From contig NZ_JOEY01000006.1 in NCBI RefSeq assembly GCF_000718165.1, positions 62,001 through 126,000 of the forward strand: a stretch of 64,000 bases of DNA, written 5' to 3'. Each line of letters starts with the position of its first letter. Positions within the stretch are counted from its first letter, which is position 1. The position numbers were made by a program, and so were the translations under genes. The DNA is from Streptomyces fulvoviolaceus. Lineage in GTDB: Bacteria; Actinomycetota; Actinomycetes; Streptomycetales; Streptomycetaceae. Below, one piece after another: positions 51,019 through 60,600 of the stretch. The notes under the pieces were generated by a model. The model saw only the letters and a program-made list of their open reading frames with translations, ran no database searches and was not told where the DNA came from.

Positions 51019-52689
51019 GTGGCTGAGGGGACGGTCGGTCGTACGGCCATGGACACGCTACGGCAGGCGCGGGACGCCGTGGCCCAGGAGCAGTGGGCCG
51101 AGGCGTACTGCCTGCTGTCCGGCCTGGACGCCGCCCGGCTGACCCCCGACGACCGGGCAGGGTTCGCGGACGCCGCCTGGTGGACAAGCCGGGTCGAGGA
51201 GTCGATCGACCAGCGGATGCGGGCCTACTCCGGGTACGCCGAGAAGGGCGCCGGCCGGAGGGCCGGGCTCATGGCCTGGCTGCTGTTCTACGAGCATCAG
51301 CTCGCGGGCCGCTCGGCCGTGGCCGCCGGCTGGCTGCGCCGGGCCCGGCGGCACCTGGGCGGCGAGCCCGAATGTGTGGAGCAGTGCTACCTCGCCTGGG
51401 TCGACACGGAGGCAGCTCAGGAGCGCGGCGCGTTCGACGAGGCGATGGCCTCGGCCCGCCGTATGGCCGCCGTCGCCCGGCGCTGCGGCAGCCCGGACCT
51501 GCACGCCATGGCCGTCCAGGCGCAGGCGTCCGTCCTGGTGGCACAGGGGCGGGTCGCCGAGGGGCTCGACCTGCTCGACGACGCGATGTGCTCGGCCACG
51601 GCCGGCGAGCTCAGCGCCTTCTTCACCGGCTGGGTCTACTGCCTGGGCCTGCAGCAGTGCATGGCCTGCGTCGACCTCGACCGCGCCGCCCAGTGGACCG
51701 AGGCGGCCATGAAGTGGTGCGAGGCGATGCCGGCGGAGAACAACTTCCGGGGACTGTGCCGGGTGCACCGCGCGGAGGTGCTGGAGCTGCGGGGAAGCTG
51801 GCCGCGGGCGGTGACCGAGGCCGTACGGACCTGCGAGGAGCTGCTGCCGTACGAGCGGCGGATGGCCGCGGAGGCGTTCTACCTGATCGGCGAGATCCGG
51901 CGGCGGCGCGGCGAGCTGACCGAGGCCGAGGAGTCGTACGACAGGGCGCACGAACTCGGCCGTGATCCGCAGCCCGGTCTCGCCCTGCTGCGGCTGGCCC
52001 AGGGGAAGACCGAGGCCTCCGCCGCGGCCCTGCGCCCCGCCCTCGCGCATGAGGGGTCGGGCCGTCTCGAGCGCTGTCGGCTGCTCGTCGCCCAGGTGGA
52101 GGTCTCCCTCGCGCTCGGGCACCTCGACGAGGCGCGCACGGCCGCCGAGGCACTGGAGTCCCTGGCCGGGGAGTGGCAGCGGCTGCGTGGCACGGCGGCG
52201 ACACCGCTGCACGCGAGTGCGGCGTCGGCGGGCGGGGCGGTGGCGTTCGCGGCCGGGGACCTCGACCGTGCGCAGGACCTCTTGCGCCGCGCGCTGGACC
52301 TCTGGCTGGAGCTGTCGGTGCCGTACGAGGCGGCCCAGGTACGGATGACCCTGGCCGCCGCGGACCGCGCCGCCGGTGACACGGAGGGTGCCCGGATGGA
52401 GCTGCGGGCCGCCCAGCAGGTCTTCCAGGAGCTGAGTGCCGCTCCGGACGCCCGCCGGGCCGCTGCCCTGCTCGCCGATGTGCAGCGACGGCGGCCGGGC
52501 GGGCTCACCGAGCGCGAGATCCAGGTGTTGCGGCTGGTCGCGGCGGGCCGGACGAACCGGGCCGTCGCCGCGGAGCTGGTGATCAGCGAGCACACCGTCG
52601 CCCGGCACCTCAACAACATCTTCGCCAAGCTCGACGTGTCCTCACGGGCGGCGGCGACGGCGTACGCCTGCACCCACGGGCTGGTCTGA
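51019..52689 (+). CDS. LuxR-family regulator with TPR-like helical sensor region
   Basis: 556 residues. About 480 residues of Ala/Leu-rich helical repeats (SYDRAHELG, AQDLLRRALDLWLEL) resemble the MalT/TPR-type regulators. A C-terminal LuxR helix-turn-helix follows (about 495-550; GLTEREIQVLRLVAAGRTN). No ATP-binding P-loop is seen, unlike LAL-type regulators. The GTG start follows AAGGGAG. Targets are unknown; the BBE-like gene downstream is a candidate. Confidence 0.87.
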   Translation: MAEGTVGRTAMDTLRQARDAVAQEQWAEAYCLLSGLDAARLTPDDRAGFADAAWWTSRVEESIDQRMRAYSGYAEKGAGRRAGLMAWLLFYEHQLAGRSAVAAGWLRRARRHLGGEPECVEQCYLAWVDTEAAQERGAFDEAMASARRMAAVARRCGSPDLHAMAVQAQASVLVAQGRVAEGLDLLDDAMCSATAGELSAFFTGWVYCLGLQQCMACVDLDRAAQWTEAAMKWCEAMPAENNFRGLCRVHRAEVLELRGSWPRAVTEAVRTCEELLPYERRMAAEAFYLIGEIRRRRGELTEAEESYDRAHELGRDPQPGLALLRLAQGKTEASAAALRPALAHEGSGRLERCRLLVAQVEVSLALGHLDEARTAAEALESLAGEWQRLRGTAATPLHASAASAGGAVAFAAGDLDRAQDLLRRALDLWLELSVPYEAAQVRMTLAAADRAAGDTEGARMELRAAQQVFQELSAAPDARRAAALLADVQRRRPGGLTEREIQVLRLVAAGRTNRAVAAELVISEHTVARHLNNIFAKLDVSSRAAATAYACTHGLV

Positions 52690-52693
52690 AGGG

Positions 52694-52713
52694 CATGGGC
52701 CGTTCTGCCCATG
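52694..52713 (+). terminator. Hairpin after the LuxR-family gene
   Basis: CATGGGC/GCCCATG stem with loop CGTTCT, five bases after the stop; a second small stem (GGAAAT/ATTTCC) follows near 52734. It is a likely intrinsic terminator of the GC-rich type. Confidence 0.5.
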
Positions 52714-52821
52714 TCCGGCCCGCCGGAAATGGGCGATTTCCGCGATGACCACGCCTCGCCACCGGCGTAGACCGGTGGTGTGAGCCCAACCCACGGAGAG
52801 CACGGAAAGCAGGTGGCGGCC

Positions 52822-54207
52822 ATGACCACCTCCACACCCATCCTCGACCACAAGCTGCTGGACCGGCTGCGCGGGGCCGTGCGCGGCGACCTCGTCGAGC
52901 CCGGCGACCCGGACTACGACGAGGCGCGCAAGGTCTACAACGCCATGCACGACAAGCGGCCCGCGATCGTCGTGCAGGCCGTCGACGCGGGCGATGTCAT
53001 CGCCACGGTGGACTTCGCCCGCGACCAGGGCCTGACGCTCGCGGTACGCGGCGGCAGCCACAGCGTTCCCGGCTACGGGACCTGCGACGGCGGGGTCGTC
53101 CTCGACCTCGGGCGGATGCGCGGGATCCGGGTCGACCCCGACGCCCGCACGGCCTGGGTGGAGGGCGGCTGCACCTGGGCGGACGTCAACCACGCCACGC
53201 ACGCCTTCGGCCTGGCCACCACCGGCGGGGTCGTCTCCACCACCGGGGTGGGCGGCCTGACGACGGGCGGCGGCATGGGATACCTGGCCCGGCGCTGCGG
53301 TCTGGCCTGCGACAACCTGGCCTCGGTCGACCTGGTGACGGCCGACGGATCCTTCCTGACCTGCACGGACGAGCAGCACAGCGACCTGCTGTGGGCGGTG
53401 CGCGGGGGCGGCGGGAACTTCGGGGTCGTCACGTCCTTCGCCTCCCGGCTGCACCCCATCGCCGACATCCTCGGCGGTCCGACGTTCTACCCGCTCGACG
53501 CCGACGTGATCCGCCGCTACCGGGAGCTGGTCGCCGAGTCCGACGAGCGGCTCGGCGCGCTGCTCGTCGTAGGCCTCGGACCTCCTGTGCCGTTCCTGCC
53601 CGAGCGCTGGCACGGCCGCCCGCTGTGCGGCGTGGTCGCCTGCTGGACCGGCCCCGAGGCCGAGGACGACCGGATCCGCGAGCGTCTCGACGCCCTCGGA
53701 CCGGTGGTGGGCCGGCACCTGGAGCGCATGCCGTACCCGGTGATCAACACCCTCTTCGACGACCTCGTGCCCGCCGGTCTCCACCACTACTGGAAGGGCG
53801 CCTTCACCCAGGGGCTGCCGGACGGTGTCATCGACGCGTTCGTCGAGTACGGCCCCACGACCCCGTCGATCCAGAGCGTGACGGTCGTCTTCCCCATCGA
53901 CGGGGCCTGCCACCGGGTCCGTCCCGAGGACACGGCGTTCTCCTACCGGGACGCCGACTTCTCGATCGCGCTCAGCCCGACCCTCACCACCCGTGAGGAG
54001 TGCGACGCCCACAAGGGCTGGGTCCGCGCATTCCACGGGGCGCTCGCACCGCACTCCATGGAGGGCGGCTACGTGAACTTCATGGACGGCGACGACCAGG
54101 ACCGGGTGGGAGCGAACTACCGCGGTAACCTCGCCCGTCTGACGGCCATGAAGCGGCACTACGACCCGGGCAATCTCTTCCATCTGAACCACAACATCGC
54201 GCCCTGA
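52822..54207 (+). CDS. BBE-like FAD-binding oxidoreductase
   Basis: 461 residues of the vanillyl-alcohol oxidase/berberine-bridge superfamily. The FAD-binding PCMH domain spans about 40-210 (VRGGSHSVPGYGTCDG with the flavin-linking His, GGVVSTTGVGGLTTGGGMG), and the C-terminal BBE segment is near 415-455 (YVNFMDGDDQDRV, YDPGNLFHLNHNI). These enzymes oxidise sugars, alcohols or secondary metabolites with O2. The ATG at 52822 follows AGGTGG; a GTG at 52780 is an alternative start. The substrate is unknown. Confidence 0.88.
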   Translation: MTTSTPILDHKLLDRLRGAVRGDLVEPGDPDYDEARKVYNAMHDKRPAIVVQAVDAGDVIATVDFARDQGLTLAVRGGSHSVPGYGTCDGGVVLDLGRMRGIRVDPDARTAWVEGGCTWADVNHATHAFGLATTGGVVSTTGVGGLTTGGGMGYLARRCGLACDNLASVDLVTADGSFLTCTDEQHSDLLWAVRGGGGNFGVVTSFASRLHPIADILGGPTFYPLDADVIRRYRELVAESDERLGALLVVGLGPPVPFLPERWHGRPLCGVVACWTGPEAEDDRIRERLDALGPVVGRHLERMPYPVINTLFDDLVPAGLHHYWKGAFTQGLPDGVIDAFVEYGPTTPSIQSVTVVFPIDGACHRVRPEDTAFSYRDADFSIALSPTLTTREECDAHKGWVRAFHGALAPHSMEGGYVNFMDGDDQDRVGANYRGNLARLTAMKRHYDPGNLFHLNHNIAP

Positions 54208-54241
54208 GGAATCCTGCGGGCTCCCAGGTGTTGAACCCTGC

Positions 54242-55240
54242 ATGAGCTCCGTGACCGCCTCGACCCGCTTCTCCGTCCTCGACCGCTCCCGTACCCGCGA
54301 GGGTCACACGGACGCGGAGGCGCTGCGTGACACCGTGCGGCTGGCGCGGGAGCTGGAGGGACTCGGCTACCACCGGTTGTGGGTCTCGGAGCATCACGGG
54401 GTGCCCGGGGTCGCCGGTTCCGCGCCGACCGTGCTGGCCGCCGCCGTGGCCGCCGCGACGCGGTCGATCCGGGTCGGTACGGGCGGGGTGATGCTGCCCA
54501 ACCACCAACCCCTGGTGGTGGCCGAGCAGTTCGGGGTGCTGGAGTCCCTCTTCCCCGGGCGGATCGACATGGGTCTGGGCAGATCCGTGGGCTTCACGGA
54601 CGGCGTGCGCAAGGCGCTGGGGCGCGACAAGGACGACGCCGACGACTTCGCCGGGCAGCTGGACGAACTGCTCGGCTGGTTCCGCGGGACGTCCCCGACC
54701 CGGGTGCACGCCCGCCCCGCCGAGGGCCTGACCGTGCCTCCGTTCGTGCTGGCCATGGGCGAGGGCGCCGGGATCGCGGCCCGCGCGGGCCTGCCGATGG
54801 TCATCGGCGACCTCAGGAACCGCGAGAAGATGCAGCGCGGCATCGACCACTACCGCGACCGGTTCCGCCCCTCCCTCTGGGCGCGGGAGCCGTACGTCGT
54901 CATCTCCGGCACGGTCGCGGTCGCCGCCACGCCCGAGGAGGCGCGTCGGCTGCTGGTCCCGGAGGCCTGGTCAATGGCGTACTCCCGCACCCACGGCACC
55001 TTCCCGCCCCTGCCGCCCGCCGAGCGCGTCGAGGGGCTCACGATGACCGCAAAGGAGCGCGGCTTCTACGAGTCCGGCCTCGCCGGGCACATCGCCGGCA
55101 CCGAGGAGCAGGTCGCCCACGAGCTGGAGACGGTGCTGAAGGAGACGGGGGCACAGGAGGTGCTGGTCACCACCAGCACGTACGACCGTGACGCACTGCT
55201 GGACTCCTACCGGCGGCTGGCCACGATCGTCTCCGACTAG
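54242..55240 (+). CDS. LLM-class (luciferase-like) flavin-dependent oxidoreductase
   Basis: 332 residues of the bacterial luciferase-like TIM barrel: LEGLGYHRLWVSEHHGVPGV, IRVGTGGVMLPNHQPLVVAE, FPGRIDMGLGRSVG and AGTEEQVAHELETVL. The protein belongs to the MsnO8-type single-component group, and it likely uses F420 or FMN; the cofactor cannot be settled by eye. It starts 34 bases after the BBE gene and runs in the same direction, so they may be co-transcribed. Confidence 0.86.
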   Translation: MSSVTASTRFSVLDRSRTREGHTDAEALRDTVRLARELEGLGYHRLWVSEHHGVPGVAGSAPTVLAAAVAAATRSIRVGTGGVMLPNHQPLVVAEQFGVLESLFPGRIDMGLGRSVGFTDGVRKALGRDKDDADDFAGQLDELLGWFRGTSPTRVHARPAEGLTVPPFVLAMGEGAGIAARAGLPMVIGDLRNREKMQRGIDHYRDRFRPSLWAREPYVVISGTVAVAATPEEARRLLVPEAWSMAYSRTHGTFPPLPPAERVEGLTMTAKERGFYESGLAGHIAGTEEQVAHELETVLKETGAQEVLVTTSTYDRDALLDSYRRLATIVSD

Positions 55241-55251
55241 AGTTCCCCCTC

Positions 55252-57591
55252 ATGCACAACGCCCATGACCCGTATGTCCGCGTCCGCGACGCCCGCGAGC
55301 ACAACCTGAAGGGCGTGGACGTCGACATCCCGCGGGACGTGTTGACCGTGTTCACAGGCGTGTCCGGGTCGGGGAAGTCGTCGCTGGCGTTCGGGACGAT
55401 CTACGCGGAGGCACAGCGGCGGTACTTCGAGTCGGTAGCGCCGTACGCGCGACGGCTCATCCACCAGGTCGGGGCGCCGAAGGTCGGGGAGATCAGCGGC
55501 CTGCCGCCTGCCGTCTCGCTCCAGCAGCGGCGCTCGACGCCGTCGTCCCGCTCGTCCGTCGGCACGGTCACCAACCTCTCGAACTCCCTGCGCATGCTGT
55601 TCTCCCGCGCGGGCGACTACCCGCCGGGGGCCGAGCGGCTCGACTCGGACGCCTTCTCCGCGAACACGGCGGCCGGGGCCTGTCCGGAGTGCCATGGGCT
55701 CGGCCGGGTCCACCGTACGACCGAGCAGTCGCTGGTCCCCGACCCGTCGCTGTCGATCCGGGAGGGCGCGGTCGCCGCGTGGCCGGGGGCCTGGCAGGGC
55801 AAGAACCTGCGGGACATCCTCGACACGCTCGGGTACGACGTGGACCGGCCCTGGCGTGAACTGCCCGCCGATCAGCGGGAGTGGATCCTGTTCACCGACG
55901 AGCAGCCGGTGGTCACCGTCCACCCGGTGCGGGACGCGGACCGCATCCAACGGCCGTACCAGGGCACGTACATGAGCGCCCGGCGGTACGTCATGAAGAC
56001 CTTCTCGGACTCCAAGAGCCCGACGCTGCGGGCGAAGGCGGAGCGGTTCCTCACCAGTGCGCCCTGCCCGGCCTGCGGCGGCAGCAGGCTGCGGCCGGAG
56101 GCGCTGGCGGTGACCTTCGGGGGGCGGACGATCGCCGAGCTGGCGGCGCTGCCGCTCACCGAGCTGTCAGAAACGCTGAAGGGCACATCGGAGACCGCGC
56201 GCGTCCTCACCGACGACCTCAAGTCCCGTATCGCCCCCGTCGTCGAACTCGGCCTCGGCTACCTCAGCCTCAACCGCGCGACCCCCACCCTCTCGGCGGG
56301 CGAACTGCAGCGGCTGCGGCTCGCGACCCAGCTGCGCTCCGGGCTGTTCGGGGTCGTGTACGTCCTCGACGAGCCGTCCGCCGGACTGCACCCGGCGGAC
56401 ACGGAGGCGCTGCTGACGGTGCTGGAGCGGCTGAAGGCGGCCGGGAACTCGGTGTTCGTGGTGGAGCACCACCTCGACGTCGTACGCGGCGCCGACTGGC
56501 TCGTGGACGTGGGGCCGTTGGCCGGTGAGCACGGCGGGCGTGTGCTGCACAGCGGGCCGGTGGCAGAGCTCGCCGGCGTCACGGAGTCCGCCACGGCCCG
56601 CTTCCTGTTCGACCGCTCCCCCGCGCCCGTACGCCAAGTACGCACACCACGCGGCCAGTTGAAGGTCGGTCCGGTCACCCGGCACAACCTGCGCGCAGTG
56701 ACGGCCGAGTTCCCGCTCGGCGTGTTCACCGCGGTGACCGGCGTCTCCGGGTCCGGGAAGTCCACGCTGATCGGCGAGATCACGGAGGATCTGGCGGGGG
56801 TCGGCCGTCTGGTCTCGGTCGACCAGAAGCCGATCGGACGCACCCCGCGCTCGAATCTGGCGACGTACACCGGCCTCTTCGACGTCGTGCGGAAGGTGTT
56901 CGCGGCCACCGACGCGGCACGCGAACGCGGCTTCGGCGTCGGCCGGTTCTCCTTCAACGTGGCGGGCGGGCGCTGCGAAACCTGCCAGGGCGAGGGCTTC
57001 GTCAGCGTCGAGCTGCTCTTCCTGCCGAGCACCTACGCGCCGTGCCCGGACTGCGGCGGGGCCCGCTACAACCCCGACACGCTCGAAGTGACGTACCGCG
57101 GACGGAACATCGCGCAGGTGCTGGACCTCACCGTGGAGACAGCGGCGGAGTTCTTCGCGGACACCCCGGCCGTGGCCCGCAGCCTCAGCACGCTGCTCGA
57201 CGTGGGGCTCGGCTATCTGCACCTAGGTCAGCCCGCCACCGAACTGTCCGGCGGCGAGGCGCAGCGCATCAAGCTGGCGAGCGAGCTGCAGCGGGTGCGG
57301 CGCGGCCACACGCTCTATCTCCTCGACGAGCCCACGACGGGACTTCATCCGGCCGATGTCGAGGTCCTGATGCGGCAGTTGCACGGTCTCGTCGACGCCG
57401 GGCACACCGTGATCGTCGTCGAGCACGACATGTCCGTCGTCGCGGACGCCGACTGGGTGATCGACCTGGGACCGGGCGGCGGTGACGCGGGCGGACGGAT
57501 CGTCGTGGCGGGGACGCCGGCGGAGACGGCACGGGCGGAGGGGAGCGCGACGGCGCCGTATCTGGCACGGACTCTGGCCGCGGGCGGCTGA
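55252..57591 (+). CDS. UvrA-like ABC ATPase (short UvrA paralogue)
   Basis: 779 residues, shorter than UvrA (about 950). Two ABC modules: Walker A GVSGSGKSS near 38 and again near 500; signatures LSAGELQRLRLA and LSGGEAQRIKLA; Walker B VYVLDEPSAGLHP and LYLLDEPTTGLHP. Zinc-knuckle cysteines CPECHG, CPACGG, CETCQG and CPDCGG are kept. Lengths near 750-800 are typical of UvrA2/DrrC-like paralogues linked to DNA-damage tolerance or drug resistance. The ATG lies 11 bases after the LLM gene. Confidence 0.9.
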   Translation: MHNAHDPYVRVRDAREHNLKGVDVDIPRDVLTVFTGVSGSGKSSLAFGTIYAEAQRRYFESVAPYARRLIHQVGAPKVGEISGLPPAVSLQQRRSTPSSRSSVGTVTNLSNSLRMLFSRAGDYPPGAERLDSDAFSANTAAGACPECHGLGRVHRTTEQSLVPDPSLSIREGAVAAWPGAWQGKNLRDILDTLGYDVDRPWRELPADQREWILFTDEQPVVTVHPVRDADRIQRPYQGTYMSARRYVMKTFSDSKSPTLRAKAERFLTSAPCPACGGSRLRPEALAVTFGGRTIAELAALPLTELSETLKGTSETARVLTDDLKSRIAPVVELGLGYLSLNRATPTLSAGELQRLRLATQLRSGLFGVVYVLDEPSAGLHPADTEALLTVLERLKAAGNSVFVVEHHLDVVRGADWLVDVGPLAGEHGGRVLHSGPVAELAGVTESATARFLFDRSPAPVRQVRTPRGQLKVGPVTRHNLRAVTAEFPLGVFTAVTGVSGSGKSTLIGEITEDLAGVGRLVSVDQKPIGRTPRSNLATYTGLFDVVRKVFAATDAARERGFGVGRFSFNVAGGRCETCQGEGFVSVELLFLPSTYAPCPDCGGARYNPDTLEVTYRGRNIAQVLDLTVETAAEFFADTPAVARSLSTLLDVGLGYLHLGQPATELSGGEAQRIKLASELQRVRRGHTLYLLDEPTTGLHPADVEVLMRQLHGLVDAGHTVIVVEHDMSVVADADWVIDLGPGGGDAGGRIVVAGTPAETARAEGSATAPYLARTLAAGG

Positions 57592-57654
57592 GTGCGGGGA
57601 AGCTGGTCCCGAGGGACGGGCGACCCTGTCGGTCCCCGACCGGAGGGGGAGGCC

Positions 57655-57999
57655 ATGTCCACGACGTATGTGATCGTCACCGTCCTCACCATCGTGGCCA
57701 ACGTCTCCATCGCCTCGGCGGACTTCGCGCGGGCCCGGTTCGTCCTCGGCAACATGGCCGAGGTGGGCATCCCGAAGCGGCGGCTGCCGTTGCTCGCCGT
57801 GCTCAAGCTCGTAGGAGCGGCCGGGCTTGTGCTGGGGCTCCTCGGTGTTCCGGTCGTCGGGGTCGCGGCGGCGACAGGGCTGGTCCTGCTCTTCGCCTGC
57901 GCGGTTGCCGTGCACCTCCGTGCCCGCGTGTTCCACAGCATCGCGTGGCCCGGCAGCTTCCTGGCGCTGGCGCTGGCGTCTCTTGTCCTCGCGCCTTAG
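57655..57999 (+). CDS. DoxX-like small membrane protein
   Basis: 114 residues with four hydrophobic segments (VIVTVLTIVANVSIA, LLAVLKLVGAAGLVLGLLG, VGVAAATGLVLLFACAVAV and FLALALASLVL). The pattern MAEVGIPKRRLPLLAVLKLV matches the DoxX_2 family, of unknown function. The ATG follows GGAGGGGGAGG. Its stop overlaps the convergent acyltransferase gene by four bases. Confidence 0.85.
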   Translation: MSTTYVIVTVLTIVANVSIASADFARARFVLGNMAEVGIPKRRLPLLAVLKLVGAAGLVLGLLGVPVVGVAAATGLVLLFACAVAVHLRARVFHSIAWPGSFLALALASLVLAP

Positions 58000-58784
58000 G
58001 CGACCGAATGGGCCCGCGTCACCGGCTGCGCGGCCCTGGCCAGTGAGCGACGGTCGGGGTGGGCGCCCGGCGCGATGACGTCCCGTGTCTCGACCTCCGC
58101 CACCAGCCCCCGCGCCGACACCACCCTCCACAGCGAGGTGAACAGCGTGTCCTCGCCGACGAAGGCCGGTGCGGTGCTGGCCGCCCCGTGGGCGGTGCGG
58201 TAGTGGATGTGTACGGGCTGGACGGGAACGTGTGCGTCGAGCGCGGCCTGGAAGACGGCCCGGCGGAAGTGTCCCTGGGCGCGGCCGCACCAGGTGCTGC
58301 CCTCGGGGAAGACCGCGACCGCCTGCCCCGCGCGCAGTGCCTCCGCGATACGGGCGACCGTGTCGGGCAGGGCGCGCAGCCGGTCCCGCTCGATGAACAG
58401 CACACCGCCGCGCGCGACCATCGGCCCCGCCACGGGCCACTGGCGGATCTCGGACTTGGCGAGCATCCGGGCGGGGCGTACGGCGCCGAGCAGCGGTATG
58501 TCCAGCCAGGAGATGTGGTTGGCGACCAGCAGCAGTCCGCCGGCGGGCGCGGCGGGCCCGGTGACGCGGACCTGCACTCCCGCCGCCCGCACGATCCACC
58601 GGCACCAGCGCCGCACCAGCCCGGCGGGGATCAGCCCGCCGAGCGGCGTGAGTGCGACCCCCGCGACGACCAGGACCACGACCGCCGTGAGCCGCAGCAC
58701 GGCACGCGGTACGGCGGTCACGGACCCCGTCGGTTCCACGCACGCCCCGGGGGTGCAGGGCGCGCCGGGCAGCCAGACGCTCAT
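57996..58784 (-). CDS. 1-acylglycerol-3-phosphate acyltransferase-like (OlsA-type)
   Basis: 262 residues: two N-terminal hydrophobic helices (about 28-55), then the PlsC motifs NHISWLD (HX4D), FIERDR, VAVFPEGSTW and VPVQPVHIHY. It transfers a fatty acyl chain to a lysolipid. The start overlaps the stop of the upstream GNAT gene in TGATG. In context it probably acylates lyso-ornithine lipid. Confidence 0.88.
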   Translation of the reverse strand: MSVWLPGAPCTPGACVEPTGSVTAVPRAVLRLTAVVVLVVAGVALTPLGGLIPAGLVRRWCRWIVRAAGVQVRVTGPAAPAGGLLLVANHISWLDIPLLGAVRPARMLAKSEIRQWPVAGPMVARGGVLFIERDRLRALPDTVARIAEALRAGQAVAVFPEGSTWCGRAQGHFRRAVFQAALDAHVPVQPVHIHYRTAHGAASTAPAFVGEDTLFTSLWRVVSARGLVAEVETRDVIAPGAHPDRRSLARAAQPVTRAHSVA

Positions 58785-59554
58785 CAGGACGGTACGAGAG
58801 AGAGGAAGTGCCGCAGATAGCGCGCGTTGACGCGACGCATCGACAGCAGCACGTACAGGTCGGCGACCCCGAAGTCAGGGTCGTGGGCGGGCTGCCCGCA
58901 CACCCAGGCGCCGAGGCGGAGGTAGCCGCGCAGCAGCGGGGGCAGTTCGGTGCGGCCGGCGGGCGTCTCGTTGCCCGGCACCCACGGCAGCAGCGGACGT
59001 ACACGGAACTCCTGGGGAGCCAGGTGCTTGTCCCGCACCCGGTCCCACGTGCCGGTCGCGAGGAGGCCGCCGTCGGCGAGCGGGATGGAGCAGCAGCCCG
59101 CCAGCCACTCGTGGCCGCGGTCCACCATGTAGCGGGCGATACCCGCCCAGATGAGTCCGATCACCGCGCCGTCCCGGTGGTCGGGGTGCACGCAGGACCG
59201 GCCGACCTCGACGAGCCCGGGCCGGATCGCGTCGAGCGGGGCGAGGTCGAACTCGCCCTCCGAGTACAGCCGTCCGGCGACCGCGGCCCGCTCCGGGGGC
59301 AGCAGCCGGTACGTCCCGACGACCTGGCCGGTCACGGTGTCGCGCACGAGCAGGTGGTCGCAGTAGGCGTCGAAGCCGTCGATGTCGAGCCCCGGTTCCG
59401 GAGTCGACAGCAGGGCACCCATCTCCAGGGCGAACACGTCGTGCCGCAGCCGCTGCGCGGCCCGCACATCGGCCTCGTCGCGGGCGAGGGTGACGGTGTA
59501 GCGGGTGGGCGCGGCGGGCTGCGGGGGACGGTCGAGCGTCGTAACGCCGGTCAT
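58784..59554 (-). CDS. OlsB-type N-acyltransferase (GNAT fold)
   Basis: 256 residues of the Acetyltransf_5/OlsB family: AAQRLRHDVFALEMGALL, DHLLVRDTVTGQVVGTYRLL, YSEGEFDLAPL, EVGRSCVHPDHRDGAVIGLI then WAGIARYM. OlsB adds a 3-hydroxyacyl chain to ornithine. Coupled to the PlsC-like gene, it makes an ornithine-lipid olsB-olsA pair, whose lipids replace phospholipids under phosphate limitation. The ATG follows AGGAGAG. Confidence 0.86.
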   Translation of the reverse strand: MTGVTTLDRPPQPAAPTRYTVTLARDEADVRAAQRLRHDVFALEMGALLSTPEPGLDIDGFDAYCDHLLVRDTVTGQVVGTYRLLPPERAAVAGRLYSEGEFDLAPLDAIRPGLVEVGRSCVHPDHRDGAVIGLIWAGIARYMVDRGHEWLAGCCSIPLADGGLLATGTWDRVRDKHLAPQEFRVRPLLPWVPGNETPAGRTELPPLLRGYLRLGAWVCGQPAHDPDFGVADLYVLLSMRRVNARYLRHFLSLVPS

Positions 59555-59699
59555 GGCACTCTCCTGGTCACGGGCCGGAGGCGGCGAGCGGTGCCGCCGC
59601 TCCTGTTCTTCCGATCCCGGCTGACCGGCGCATGACGAGTGCCGGGAGAGTGGATGTGGGGTTGTTGAATGCCAGGGGCGCCCCACGGAGAAGCGAGAC

Positions 59700-59730
59700 G
59701 GGGCCGGGTGTGAGCACCACTCCCGGCCCC
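59700..59730 (-). terminator. Strong hairpin downstream of the sdh operon
   Basis: GGGGCCGGG and CCCGGCCCC form a perfect 9-bp stem around a 13-base loop containing a further TGTG/CACA-like pairing. It lies between the sdhB stop and the olsB start and is the likely terminator of the sdhCAB operon. Confidence 0.6.
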
Positions 59731-59768
59731 GCCCGTCCGCACCCTTTCGGCGAACGTTTGGTGCAACC

Positions 59769-59830
59769 CCCTAGGGGCGCGGGGAACTGCGCGACCAGCC
59801 ACAAACGACCCGCAGCCGCCCGACAGCCGC
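59769..59830. repeat. Streptomyces intergenic repeat
   Basis: Contains the block CCTAGGGGCGCGGGGAACTG followed by CGCGACCAGCCAC, a sequence I recognise as recurring in non-coding gaps of many Streptomyces genomes. CGCG-GGGAACTG-CGCG forms a small stem. It sits just after the sdhB stop. Confidence 0.7.
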
Positions 59831-59850
59831 TTCCCCAACGGCGAACGGCG

Positions 59851-60600
59851 CTACCGCTTAGCCGCCCGCCGGGCAGCCCGCAGCCACTCCTTGTTCATGC
59901 TCGTGATGGAGACCAGCGGGATGCCCTTCGGGCACGCGGTGGCGCACTCCCCGGCGAGCGTGCACCCCCCGAATCCTTCGTCGTCCATCTGCGCCACCAT
60001 GTCCAGCACCCGCGTCTCCCGCTCCGGCGCCCCCTGCGGGAGCACGTTGAGGTGGTTGACCTTGGCGGACGTGAACAGCATGGCCGCGCCGTTGGGGCAG
60101 GCCGCCACGCACGCCCCGCAGCCGATGCACTCCGCGTGCTCGAACGCGAAGTCGGCGTCCGGCTTCGGTACCGGGGTCGCATGCGCCTCCGGTGCGGCCC
60201 CGGTGGGCGCGGAGATGTACCCACCCGCCTGGATGATCCGGTCGAACGCCGACCGGTCCACCACCAGGTCCTTGATCACCGGGAACGCCGACGCCCGCCA
60301 CGGCTCGATGTCGATCGTGTCGCCGTCCTTGAAGGACCGCATGTGCAGCTGACAGGTCGTGGTGCGCTCGGGCCCGTGCGCGTCCCCGTTGATGACGAGG
60401 GAGCACGCGCCGCAGATGCCCTCGCGGCAGTCGTGGTCGAAGGCCACCGGGTCCTCACCGCGGAGGATGAGCTCCTCGTTGAGGGTGTCCAGCATCTCCA
60501 GGAAGGACATGTCGGAGGAGATGCCGTCCACCTCGTACGTGGACATGGTGCCGTCGGCGTCGGCGTTCTTCTGCCGCCAGACGCGCAGGGTGAGCTTCAT
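59851..60600 (-). CDS. sdhB: Succinate dehydrogenase/fumarate reductase iron-sulfur subunit
   Basis: 249 residues with three cluster motifs: [16 protein letters not shown] (2Fe-2S), [12 protein letters not shown] (4Fe-4S) and [16 protein letters not shown] (3Fe-4S). It passes electrons from SdhA to the membrane quinone site. The ATG overlaps the sdhA stop in ATGA. Last gene of sdhCAB. Confidence 0.95.
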   Translation of the reverse strand: MKLTLRVWRQKNADADGTMSTYEVDGISSDMSFLEMLDTLNEELILRGEDPVAFDHDCREGICGACSLVINGDAHGPERTTTCQLHMRSFKDGDTIDIEPWRASAFPVIKDLVVDRSAFDRIIQAGGYISAPTGAAPEAHATPVPKPDADFAFEHAECIGCGACVAACPNGAAMLFTSAKVNHLNVLPQGAPERETRVLDMVAQMDDEGFGGCTLAGECATACPKGIPLVSITSMNKEWLRAARRAAKR

